A stretch of 64,000 bases of DNA, taken from Ficedula albicollis (lineage: Eukaryota; Chordata; Aves; Passeriformes; Muscicapidae). Shown here in pieces: positions 25,913 through 37,380 of this stretch (position 1 is its first letter; every line of letters starts with the position of its first letter). Position numbers and translations under genes: made by a program. The stretch is taken from positions 65,429,040-65,493,039 of the forward strand of contig NC_021675.1 in NCBI RefSeq assembly GCF_000247815.1, given 5' to 3'. The notes beneath the pieces were generated by a model. It was not told the origin of the DNA, ran no database searches, and saw nothing but the letters and a program-made list of their open reading frames with translations.

Positions 25913-27017
25913 TCTTGGTGTAAAAGTCCACTGCCAGGTGAGGTTTGCATTTCATTTATTACTTTTTGGAAGCATGCCAATTATAAACTTATAAACTTTT
26001 CCCCCATTTATCCTGTTTCTTCTGCAAAGGTGATTCAGAGTGTACAAATGCACATTGGATGTAATTAGAAGAAAATGAGTAATTTTTACAATATTGCTGC
26101 TGAGCCATCAGCCCATGCAGCACTAAGCTGCACTAAGTACTTGTGACTAGAAATTTTTCATTTCCTCTGCTGTTGCAAAATTTCTCTGTGTTTATTTCCA
26201 ACTTTCAACACCTCTTTCCTGAATACGCTTTAATCTTCAGCATTGTCTACATTAAAAGAAAGGGAAATGAAAGTTAGAGGGAAAAAAAAAAAAGCTTATA
26301 TGAAGTGTGAAACAAACCCAGTGTAATTTAACCAAGGGAGGATGGGGCAGAGGCTCCCCCCTGCTGCAGGGAGTTTTTTATTCAAAGCACTGTGAAACAC
26401 CAGGCAAAAGCAGTTTTGAACTTATAAGTGTAATCCAGCCAGTTGTCTAAAATTCTCTGCAATCATCCTTTTTTAGCAAGTTCTGAGAAACAAGCCAAGT
26501 GTAGTGTTGGTGGTTTGGGTTTTTTTGTTAAGCTGAGCCATTCTCTAATTCTGCAAGCACTTCCAGTTGAAGCATTGCATTTTCATCTGTTACACCATTC
26601 TCCAATTTTATGTGGGGTGAGAGAAAATTACTTTTAAAAGTAGTTGGGCTGATTTTACTCAAACTTTCCAGAGTGAGTACTTCAGGTGAAGCTGCCAGCC
26701 CTCACCTACCACAGCTCATCTCTGCCTGCATGCCAGCAGGGGTTGGATGGGTGGCAGTGGGAGCTCCAGCTCTCTCTGCAGGAGAAACCAGTCCTGGGAG
26801 CATCCTCTGCAGTAGGAGCACAGGGCAGTGTATTAAAAGCATTCTCTTCTTCTGCTCCCAGCAGGATGAAGGACACTGAAACCAAACCAATATTAGGTAC
26901 CACAGTCGATTCTAAAAGGCCAATTTTCAAACTGGGGAAAAAAAGTTTTCATCAAAGCAGTTGCAAAGTTGCAGCCTGTTTAATTCCAGCTTCTGCAAAA
27001 ACACAGAATACAGCCTG
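25913..27017. other. Unique non-coding DNA, no gene recognised
   Basis: Single-copy sequence with an A run near 26281-26293. A 183-codon + strand open frame starts here at about 26686 but runs into the CR1 fragment downstream and is not credible as a gene. Confidence 0.5.
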
Positions 27018-27240
27018 CCTACAGAGGGTAGGTTTAGATGGGATATTGGGAAGGAATTCTTCAGTGAAGCCCTGGCAAAGGGTGCCCAGAGCAGCTGTGG
27101 CTGCCCCTGCATCCCTGGAAGTGTCCAAGGCCAGGCTGGATGGGACTTGGAGCAGCCTGGGACAGTGGAAGGTGTCCACGCCCATGGCGGGGGGTTGGAA
27201 CGAGATAAGGTGCCTTCCAACTCAAACCCTTCTGTGATTC
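27018..27240 (+). mobile_element. CR1 LINE 3' end, + orientation
   Basis: The sequence gtaggtttagatgggatatt, then gaaggaattcttcagtg, ggtgcccagagcagctgtgg, ccctggaagtgtccaaggcc and ggttggaacgagataagg, closing with cttctgtgattc, is the classic sense-strand CR1 3' end. The element is 5'-truncated to about 220 bases, as most CR1 copies are. Confidence 0.9.
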
Positions 27241-30200
27241 ACGATAAAATCTGGTGTTTTCCTAAGCCAGTGTTCCTGCTTTCAGGTGTGTGAGAAACAG
27301 AAGAGGCTGATGGCAAAACCCTCTTGTGTCCCCCAGCAGTGCAGTTGGGGTGCAATTCATGCCCCTCTTCAGGGGGATGCTCCCTGTGGGAATTGATCCT
27401 GGGCTGTGAGAGGAGGTTTACTGGGAGGAAATTCAGAACAGAGGCAGAAGCTCTGCAGTCTGTAGCAGCGCAAAAGTCCCTTCCTTACCTTTATGGTGGA
27501 GCTATTTCCCTAAAAAAGTGTTATTTGTTTGCAGTATGTGAGGCACTGAGCAAGATTGTAGCGAATGAAAGCAGCAGCTTGTCTGTGAAAGGTACATGGC
27601 TTAGAGCAGCGTGTTGCTGTCATTATCTGTGCTATCAGGTGTCTGCACTTACAGCTGTCATGTAAGTGGGATAAAATAAAAAAGGAGAAGCTGCTGTACT
27701 TGGGCTCTGCCTGTCACTTGCAGCTGAGGGTTTGCAAATGATTTTTTCTTCTTCGCTTAAAAAGAATTTTCAACTTATTATAAAAACCAGTATCATTGTA
27801 AACAAGGAGTGGATGCATGAGAGGGGCTGTGGCTGCTGAGACTCCATCCTCTCTCCATCCTCTGCCCTGCTCCACGGAGTACGTGGCAGGATCTGGTGCT
27901 GCAGCTGCAGCCAGCTGTGCTGTGCAGCTCCACGTCCAAAAATGTTTGCCTCCATTATTTTTTGCTGAAGTTACTGCCTGTTCAAACATGGCAGAGCTTT
28001 GGCCCCACACCACCTCCTGTGTCACAACTGATTTTTTATTTCCAGTGAACATTAAAATTTCCCGAGCGGAAAGAATTGTTCTTTTTTTGTTTTCGTTGGT
28101 GTTTGTTGGGTTTTTTTACGTGTTCACTGTGGAGGAATTGTAATATCCTCGAACATCAGTCACAGAGATACATCATCAGGGTGACTGGCAGTGGAAGGGG
28201 CTGGCAGGCTGAAGGCAGAACCTGGAGCAGTCTCTGAACTGCTGTGTGTCACGTCCCTGCACTTGGTGGCAGTGATGGCTTTAAGGGGCATTGCTGAGCA
28301 CCCTGGTATCTCTGGGTTTGTACAAACACCTTCTGGGATGCAGGTAAGATGCTTTTGTGAGCAGCTCATGTGAATAGCCAGCAGTGTAAAAATCAAAGGT
28401 AAATGGTCTGGAATGACAAAAAAATGAGAGCTTTCTGTGTACCAGGTGCAACTGTCTGGCTGGAGCTGTTGCAAAGATGTCAGCCTGGGGCTTACAAGTA
28501 AACAAGAGAAAATTAATTCTCTGAATTTTATTTTTCAGTTTTGTTACTGTGCATTGTTATACTTGTATGTCTTCTTTATTGTCCCCCATGCCAGGCTGGT
28601 ATTTCTGCAAGTATTTTAGAATTTTGTTTGTTTGTTTTTTAAAAAACCTGTTAGAAGTATATAATTTAACCCTGTGAGACAGTTATATACAATTTATTTT
28701 CTTTTGTAAACTTCTGTCGGGTCCCAGTGTCCCTAAGAGGAGCAATAGAGTTTCCCAAACAAATCTCTTCAGCTCTTCACTGTGGCCTGGAGTTATCCTA
28801 AAACTGTATCAGATGAAGTTGCCATAGATGCTGCCTGACATGCAGGAGTGATGGCATAAGCAATGCATCGTGTATCACTTTCACAGTTAGGAAATTATGG
28901 AACAGTTTTATTGTTGTGTTGAAATATGGTATTAATCACTTTACATTACTGGTACAGAATTTATCAGTCAAGTTTTTTACTTGATTAATAGACAGGGCTT
29001 TGGCTTGACTGTATTTCAACAGCCTACCCTTGTTTGTCTCGACGACAATTGGTTTTTATCACATTGGTGCACATCTGACAAAAAAAAGGTGCTCTGGATC
29101 ATTGGTGGCATTAGTCTGGCATTGTCTTGCACTGCCTTTATTAAAACCCCCTTTGTCCTATTGTTGCTAAGTGATCTATCCATCTTAATATTTTCCTGAT
29201 GTCTAAGCTACTGTCTGTTAATGGCATCCTAATGCATTCTGAATTGACATATTTCACATCATTTAAACTCTGCTTACCTATTTATCATGCAGAGGTCGTA
29301 ACTTAGTAAGTGAAAGTCACTCAGAGGATTTTTCTTTGCTGTTTCTCTAATTTTCTGTCACTATAAGGAAATTGCAGCTCTTCCACTCACTTATTGTACC
29401 GTTGTGATAAAGGCTTTTCCTCACTCTGGCATCCGATACACAGAGGAGCTTTGTACATTTGATTTCCTTTTCTTCCATTTGTGTCAGCCTGACGAGATAT
29501 TAAAATCTGGGAGCAGGGATGTTTTGTGCAGCCGTTCCTGGCCCTGGGAGGAACAAAGATGACCTGGCTGGTGTGGCATCCATCCTTGCACAGGGAGACT
29601 ATCAACTCGGTGCTTGCTGGGGCTGGGATTACGTGTCACTCAATCTTGTCAAAAATTCTATGAATATTCAATGAGGATTTTAATGTATTGTCATCAAGGA
29701 AGCAATTTCTATGTAGTCATATTAAGCATGTTGTCATCTCTGCAGTTTAAATACATTGTTTTGCCCATGAAGTGACCTTAGGCAATTTTAAAATGGTCTC
29801 GTTTTTTCTCCATTTGCCTTATACCAAATAAATTAGTTTTACCTAATAGGAAAGAACCTAATATGGATCTAACACATTTGTATAGGGAGAAGCACATTTT
29901 AATAAATAATCACGGTATTATTCTACATGTACCAGGATTTATCTTTCCCACTTACGCTTACACAGAAGGTTTGAGATATGGTCAGGTTGCTGCAGTCAAG
30001 TTGCTCTCTAACTGAGGTTTCATAATGAGTTCCATTTTCAAAGGGGGGCTGTTAATTTAGCTCCCTCCTTGCACTGCTGATGATGTTTAAATCACTGCCT
30101 GCCTCATCGTTGTGTGTTTAGGTGTTGTTTAAGCTTCATTGCCCAGGCGAGCTTCTCATTTGCATAGATGGTGCATGAGTGTATTTTGTTGGATATGGAT

Positions 30201-30378
30201 TATTGTAGGAAAACCAAATGGGTTCTACTAAAGTTAAGATTTTGAAGTTTGTTTTCTTGTGGCCTTCCTAGATTGCAGTCTTTTATAAATGCATATCTCT
30301 GTACATAGTGAGAATATGAACGTTGTTTTTCTGAGAGTGATACTGTGATGATTCCTTATTGCATATGTCTTAAATAAC
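27241..30378. other. Unique non-coding DNA with two phase-compatible splice-bounded open segments
   Basis: No gene is recognised with confidence. One open segment, 27535-27591, follows a good acceptor (ttatttgtttgcag) and ends at AAAG|GTACAT. It is open in one frame and reads CEALSKIVANESSSLSVK. A second, 28273-28343, ends at a strong CAG|GTAAGA and is open in one frame reading MALRGIAEHPGISGFVQTPS plus GMQ, but its acceptor is mediocre. The phases would join. Nothing is recognisable as a known protein and pairs like this occur by chance. Confidence 0.3.
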
Positions 30379-30466
30379 AATTCAGAACAAACTATTTCAG
30401 GATATACAGACTAAATAACGTATTTTTCTTCTGAATTCAGAACAAACTATTTCAGGATATACAGAA
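30379..30466. repeat. Two-copy direct repeat, 55-bp period
   Basis: A 32-33-base block starting aattcagaacaaactatt and ending gatatacaga occurs at 30379 and again at 30434 with no difference that I can see. The intervening 22 bases are unique. Confidence 0.9.
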
Positions 30467-31290
30467 TGTGGCATTTAAAACTGAAATGTGAACAGCAGGG
30501 CTTTGTTAGTCACGCCAACGGTTGTACTGGGAACAACAGGTGTATTGTTGGGTGGACTGGAACAGTGGGATGTCTGATGTGTGGTGAAGTCAAGGGAGAA
30601 AGCATTAGGGTGTGAAAATACTTCGTTCAAATGCTGTTCGTAAGAAAACCTGAAAATCCTGAAAAGTACAGAAAAGTACATTTTGCTTTACAGCCATTTG
30701 AGAAGTAGACTACTTATTAACTCAATTAAACAGTGTTTTAAGCTGGGAAGAGAAGGGTGTATTCAGAGCTCCAAAGTGTACCTCTGGGCCAACACTTTCA
30801 AAATTGACTGGAAAATTTCAGTGCCTTTTATGTTTGTGTGAGAACATGAAAGTATCTGATTTTTCAGAGGACGGATTATCATCACTTCCAGGCCCAAGTT
30901 GTAGTCACTTTTGAGAAATACAGACTTTGTTTCTCAGGATACTGAGACACTTCCTTAAAAGTGATGGTGCTCCTGCACTTAGTGGCCCAGCACTGGAGAA
31001 GAAGTTTTTGCCAATTTTGCAAGATGAGATTCACAGCCTCCAGCTTTGCAGCTAGACTTGAGAAAGCTTCCTTTAGTACCTTCCCAGGATTGTTTCTTCT
31101 CTTCTATAAAAGCTATCAAAGTAACTTACTGATAAGAACCTTTCAGAAGTTTATTTTCCTTTACTTACTTCATGTGATAGTTATGTGTGTGAGTAGTAAT
31201 GCTCTTTGGTCACATCCTTTGCACAAGGATAAATATGTTTGATATATGGATAAAGCTGAGCTGTTTATGGATGGATGCATCTGACGACTT
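30467..31290. other. Unique non-coding DNA, no gene recognised
   Basis: Single-copy AT-rich sequence. No repeat family, RNA gene or plausible exon was recognised. Confidence 0.5.
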
Positions 31291-31393
31291 TTATTGACAG
31301 GCTGTGAGGTCTGTTTCCTTGAAAGACACAGAGATGGTAGGACTCTTATTGACAGGCTGTGCGGTCTGTTTCCTTGAAAGACACAGAGATGGT
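31291..31393. repeat. Two-copy tandem duplication, 55-bp period
   Basis: The block ttattgacaggctgtg followed by ggtctgtttccttgaaagac and acagagatggta occurs at 31291 and 31346, with one substitution (gaggt versus gcggt). Confidence 0.9.
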
Positions 31394-33239
31394 AATTTGT
31401 AAATAAACAGATAATCATTGATGGAAAAGGATTGATAAAACCAATACTGACTGATTTAAATCATCATGGTAATCCCTAATTTTATTTCTTCTTCATTGAT
31501 GTGTTGAGATCATTGTGATAATCTAAAATTTCTCATTCATATTCAGACTGGAGAAGGAAGAACATAACACTTCATGCACCTCGTGATACAAGTCAACCCA
31601 CAGTGCCATTGGTATTTCCTTGGAGTTGTTTAAATCTTGAAAAGCAGGTGCCTGCTCTCAGGAGTGAGGTGTTTCAAGTGCTGAGTTGGACCAGCTAAGG
31701 AAGGGCTGTCCTTAGCTGAGAGCAGCAGGTGATGAGTCCTTCAAGGCTGCCAGTTAGTCCTGTGCTGTGAGCATTTGAAAAGATGAGTGTTTTGTGTGTG
31801 TTAGGCCAACTCCCAGATAAGGATTAGTTGTGTTGTATCTGGGACAAAAGAATTTTAGACCATGTTTGCACTAAAAACTCACATCCATGTTGCTGCAGCC
31901 ATGCCTGGAGGATGGGAAAGGTCAAGAGCCAAGGAAGGGAGGGAATAATTCCAACATAAATGGTGAATCCAACTTTGACTCATGCATTACCTTGGCTCTG
32001 CAGTGACTACTTTCCTCCCAAAGTCCAGACATTAGAGACACAGAGAAAAAGAGCTGGGCTTTTGCAGTGGAAAATGCAAGGTTTAACTGGGAGCACTGGC
32101 ACTGCTAATTTTCATCAATAAGTAAAGGGTTGGATTTTCTAAACACAACACATCTGTATTTGATGCTCTTCCTGAGAGCAGCTTTGGGCTCATGTGCAAT
32201 AATGTGCAGGGTCCCAGGATGTACAGTGATTTTCCATTGTTCTGGGGAGTCTTCTCCACTGAGCTGATCTGCAAATGGAAGTGGATTAAAGAAAAAGGAG
32301 AAAAATTTTTCAGATTGATCATGGCCAAAGAAAATTGAAAGGACATCAAGCTTCCCCAGTTCCTGATAGAGGATATTTACAGTATAAAGCAATATGAGTT
32401 TTCTTTAAGCTTCATGTTTTCAACCTCTTCCTTTTTTTTTAACATTTCAAAAGCCCCATGGTAAAGTCAAAGCAGACTAGTGCAGAATTAACAAATCTGA
32501 CTCTAGTATGCCTGCAGGGCTCTGGATATACATATAAAGTAGTAGTCCTGTCTGAAGTGATTTCTTCTGAGTTGCTTAGAAAGTCTTTTGACGACTTTGC
32601 GTGTTTAAAAGCATTTATTGTTGTGGTCAGAAGAAACGATATTTTTCTCATGATTTCCACTGAGAAAAGTCTTTGTGATTTTCTGCTGTTTCTAACATCT
32701 TGCAAAGTCCAGAAGCAATTAGTACTGAGGCCCAGGAGAAGGAGTTGTGCTTCGTGGCATTGCTGCATTTCCCCTGAAATGTGTGTTAGATTTCAGTACT
32801 GCAGACATTAATTTCATATGGTTTTGCATTCTAACCAAGCATTCAACTGTATTGTTTAAGCTGGTTGTATTACACAGTTGCACTTGGGTTTTAAATGAGT
32901 GCATAAATATTTGCAGGGAAGAGGAAAAAAATCCTTACTTGTAGAAATGAGTTGTCTCTAATTAATATAGAATCTATATGCATTGCTCTTCATTTAAGCC
33001 TGTAGCTAATTGCTGTCTTGCTGACTTCTCAAAGCCAGACATCTATAATACCATCAGCTGAAATTCTAGAGAGGGATTTTACGGATGTGCATAAATAAAA
33101 GTATTGAATAATTAGTAAGCAGCGTATATGTAGTATTTTATAAAAAGTTCTGTCAGCTTTTCTTTTGCCACATGAGAAACTGGGCAACAGAGGACAGACA
33201 TGAAAGATCTTAACAAAGAGTGGAATTTAAGTTTTACAT
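31394..33239. other. Unique non-coding DNA, no gene recognised
   Basis: Single-copy sequence. Overlapping open frames of 88-117 codons on both strands between 32083 and 32811 have no recognisable domain and shadow each other, so I do not call a gene. Confidence 0.5.
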
Positions 33240-33725
33240 CTCTGAGTTCAGTTTTGGGCCCTGCATGAAAAGAAGGACATTGAGGTGCTGCAGCAGGTCC
33301 AGGGAAGAGCTGGAGAAGAATCTGGACCAGAGTCTGGTGAGGAGCAGCTGAGGGAGCTAGAGGGCTCAGTTTGAGAAAAAGAGGCTCAGGTGGGACCTTT
33401 CTGCTCTCTACAGCTCCCTGGCAGGAGGGGGCAGCCAGGGGGGTTTGGGCTCTTCTCCCAGGTGACAAGTGACAGGACAAGAGGAAATGGCCTCAAGTTG
33501 TTCCAGGGGAGGTTTAGATTGGATATTAGGGAACATTTCTACACAGAAAGGGTTGTCATGCATTGGGACAGGCTGCCCAGGGCAGTGTGGAGTCACATCC
33601 CTGGAGATACCTAAAGACATGTAGAGGTGGCACTTGGGGATGTGGCTTAGTGGTGGCCTTGGCAGTACTACCAGGTGGAATTGATCTTGGAGGCCTTTTC
33701 CAAGCTTTTCTGGGATTCTCTATAG
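33240..33725 (+). mobile_element. CR1 LINE 3' portion, + orientation
   Basis: The longest sense-oriented CR1 copy in the window. In order it shows ttcagttttgggccctgc, aagaaggacattgaggtgc, gtccagggaagagctgg, gagggagctagagggctc, the ctctacagctccctggcagg block, gtgacaagtgacaggacaag, cctcaagttgttccagggg, ggacaggctgcccagggcag and a terminus gattctctat. The 5' part with the reverse-transcriptase coding region is absent. The minus-strand 122-codon frame lying over it is a by-product of the repeat. Confidence 0.92.
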
Positions 33726-36700
33726 TGTTTTAAAGTTGGTCACCCTTTGCTCACTCCCTGCCCTCTCCCTGTGCAGAATTGCTGGGCTCTGGTGGGCAGC
33801 ACAGCCCCTGTGCTGCCCTGACTGTAAAGGACAGATCCAAACAAACCCACACTCCCCCACCCCATCCCCACCACTCCATATTTAATTTACAGCTGGATTT
33901 GGGAACACCTGCAGCTGCACGAGGAGGTGCTGTGGGAATGCTCCTCTGGATGGAGCCCATTTTGTTCCTTACACAACAGGTACCAGGAAGAGGCAAATTC
34001 TGCCGTTGTGCTGCCACATCCATGCTCTGTTATCTTGCTAAACAACTCCATTTTGACTGTTACTCAATACAGTTATTCAATGTTCCTCTGGAACATTGTT
34101 CTGTTTGCTGTGTTCTTGTGTGACCTTAGATGAATAATGTGGGAGCTGTCAAAGTGTAAAATTAGGCACATTATAAAAACATCAATGGAAAAAAACCAAC
34201 TGTTGGGGTTGGATAATATTTTCCTCGGTAATAGCTTTAAAAAATAAAATTCAAGAGACTTTTGTCTCTTTGGAAATCACACTAAACTGACAACATATAC
34301 ACAATTCTGATTTCTTTAGATTTACATTCCCTGTTATTACTTAGCTGCCATAGAGATAGATACGTGATACCTTATACAGTCTGTGTATTCTTGGAGATTT
34401 CAGTCGTGCAGTCGTCTAATAGTGTAATTTGAAATACTGAATGTTTGTTTTCACTTTCCAAAAAACGTCATTGCTGTTCTTTATACGTTGTTTGGCAGCT
34501 TCTGCATCCCAAACTGCTCTATCAGAAGATGTGAGAGACATTCCCCCACCACTGAGAAAAGCATGGACTAATATGATCTGAATAAAAAACCAGAAGCTTG
34601 AACTTTTAGCTATATTTGAACATTAAAATGTTATGAATGGCAGCACCATGTCAAACCAAAGTACTGGCTAGTTTGGCTCCTTGCCTCTGAGAGGGATCAG
34701 GTACCAAGGGAAGAATTTCTGAGCAGAGCAAGCATTTATTCCACAAGCCCTGAGTTGTAAGGAGAACTAACTTTGGAATAATACTGAGCTCGATATCGTA
34801 AAAAATACTACTATCTCAGTTAAGGTCCTATTGCAAAATGGATTTTATATTCTGGCTCTATTCTCTCTCCTTTTTTTTTTTCTTTATCCATATTATAAAA
34901 GGAAGAAAATTTCAGCATTACTGGAATATTTTCCCTCTGCCTCTCATTCACAAGAATACCAGAATTTCCAACCCCTACCACGCTTTCATCTAGTCACATT
35001 TAAATGTGCTTTTGACAAGTGAAAAATCAAATTGCCAGACTTAAATAACAAGTAGCAATCCCCTACTTACTATAGCTATGCATGTGCTTCACTTTGAGCA
35101 GCCAAAAAATTATCAGCGTGGCAATTAATTTATGTTTTCCTTCTCACCAGAGTGAATGGCATTTGAGGGATGTGCACATTTCCATTGTGCATCTTAGCCT
35201 GCTGACCCCTGGGCCATAAGCTGCAGGTGCCTGGGGGATAGGACACTTTTTGTTTACCTGGGGTCCACCTCTCAGTGTGGAACACTGTTCAGCTGTAGCT
35301 TTCACATTATCAGCAAATTTGTTTCAATGCCTGGAGTTCAGTTACCTGGAATAAATTGATTAAGGATCACTACAGATTTTTTCAAGGGGTGACTGGGGTG
35401 TTACTCTAGGTAATAGATGCACTAAGGATCCCTTTACTTCCCACTCAGTCCCAGTTTTTGATTCTGTGGTGAAATATGATTCCCTCTAGGGGTGTAATAA
35501 AAATGCCCTGGAAAGATCCTGTTCCTTAATAGAATTTGATTTATTTAATAAGCACCTGTGTCCATGTAAATCTATATATGGATAATCTATTTGTACACAG
35601 ATTTACTATGATTTTAAGTGTAAGAAATCCTTCCACTTCTAGTTTTTCATCATACCATCGAGAAATAAAGGAATTTGAACTCTGAAAACCCCTCATGCTC
35701 AGAATAACATTTTTCTCTTGCTTAACAGTGTAAATGACAAAATACATTTTAGGCTTATAGCATATAGCAGGGAAAATGCCCCATAGAGCTGGAGTAACTC
35801 ACTTAAGTAAAAGAAAAGACAACTTGATATCTCTCTATAAATGCAAAGGACAATATGTGGAGAAAAGTTCATGAGATTGACCCTGGTAAATTTTTTTTCA
35901 CTCACATTTTTATCTCCCTTTTTTTTGGTATTGTTATTATAATAGGTATGGAATGCATTGCCTGCTGCTGCAGAGCCAGCAGATGGAGCAAAAGAGCACA
36001 ATAAATAGTTGGATAAAAATATCCTGATTGCAGTCGTTCTGAGCTGGGGGAGGGGAAGTGGCTTCAACCCTTTTTATGCTCAGTATTTGTCCAGTGCCAT
36101 GGTTTCCCATCTGTCTAATCTTGCTCCCATTCTGCCTATAGCCATCTGCATCACTTGCTCTAACTTTTCACATAATGACCATTTCACCCCAAAAGGACTC
36201 AGATTGACTTCACTTTTTTGTGTAAACATTTTGCTGGCCTACTTCTGTATGATGATGCCCATGGTAAAGGATTGATTCAGTTTTCTCTTCCAGAAGAGTT
36301 TGGCTTTCAGAAAATTTGAAGTATAAATATTGTCCTATGAACGTCTCAGTTGATTAACTCAGTATGGTATCTTATTTTTTTAATGTGATTAGCAACAAAA
36401 TTAAGACTTTTTTTTAGCAGGAAAAATGCATTTTGTTCTAAGGAGAAGGTTTAATTGTAAATCTGTTCTGCTAGTTCAGTGGTAAGTGTTCAGGGTTTTT
36501 CTGACAGGTTTTTAGCTCTATGGCCACTCATTGTGAAAAGAAATGAGAACAGAAATATTAGCAGAAACATTAACACCATTTTCAGTGAAATAAAAGGGTT
36601 TGCTCAGAATAAGATTATATAGATGCATAAAGGGAATGGAAGCTGTCTGCCACGTACATAAAATAAAGAACAGGAGGCTTGTTGAGATTTTTTTATATAA

Positions 36701-37110
36701 TTTGAGCCTATTGTTGGGATTTATTTTAATGCACTGTGTGCTTAGATGTCTTCAGAGATGTCACTGGGTGATATTTTATTGCTGCTAACCTGGGAGCAGT
36801 TAGTTCTGAATGGGTACACGTATGTTGCACTATAATTTGCTGAAGGCAGGTGGCTGAACACAGATATGCAGAGGAGTTTCCATCCATAAACCATGACAAA
36901 CACTGCACTTTCCTCCCTGTCTGTGAATTCAGATTTTAGTCTCTTGTTATGCGACTAAGAAATTACTGAAGTAACTCTTGAGGTGACAGTACTGTCTTTT
37001 TGTCACAGAATTAACATTTGTTTTGTGACACTTACAGATGTGTATACAACCTCACTAAAAGTTTCACAGTCTTGATGAGCTCATATAAGACCTCTTACTC
37101 AGTTCCAGCT
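33726..37110. other. Unique non-coding DNA, no gene recognised
   Basis: Single-copy sequence. A pair of splice-like sites, acceptor cttttttttag at 36417 and donor G|GTAAGT at 36482, encloses 64 bases open in one frame, with no recognisable product. A T run near 34873 and short A runs are the only low-complexity parts. Confidence 0.5.
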
Positions 37111-37380
37111 ATCACAGAATAGTTTGGGTTGGAAGTGACATTAAAGCTCATCCACTCCCACCCTCTGCCATGGGCAGGGACACCTTCCACTATCCCAGGT
37201 TGCTCCAAGCCCCATCCAGCCTGGTCCTGAACACTTCCAGGGATGGGGCATCCCCAGCTTCTCTGGGCAAATCTGTCCTAGTGCCTTACCATCCTCACAG
37301 TAGAGAGTTTCTTCCTAATATCTAATTTAAGCCTACTCTCTTCCATTTTAAAGCCATTCCTCCTTGTCCTAGGTCTCGTG
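37111..37380 (-). mobile_element. CR1 LINE 3' end, minus orientation
   Basis: It begins atcacagaatagtttgggtt and continues through ccatgggcagggacacc, ttgctccaagccccatccag, cctgaacacttccaggga, tggggcatccccagcttctc and cattcctccttgtcctagg. This is the reverse complement of the CR1 3' end, so the element's own 3' terminus is at the left. It is truncated to about 270 bases. Confidence 0.93.

Noticed and set aside
26686..27237. 183-codon + strand open frame
   Set aside because: Its second half lies in a CR1 3' end. The first half has competing frames on both strands and no recognisable domain.
33112..33480. 122-codon minus-strand open frame
   Set aside because: It is the antisense of a CR1 3' region.
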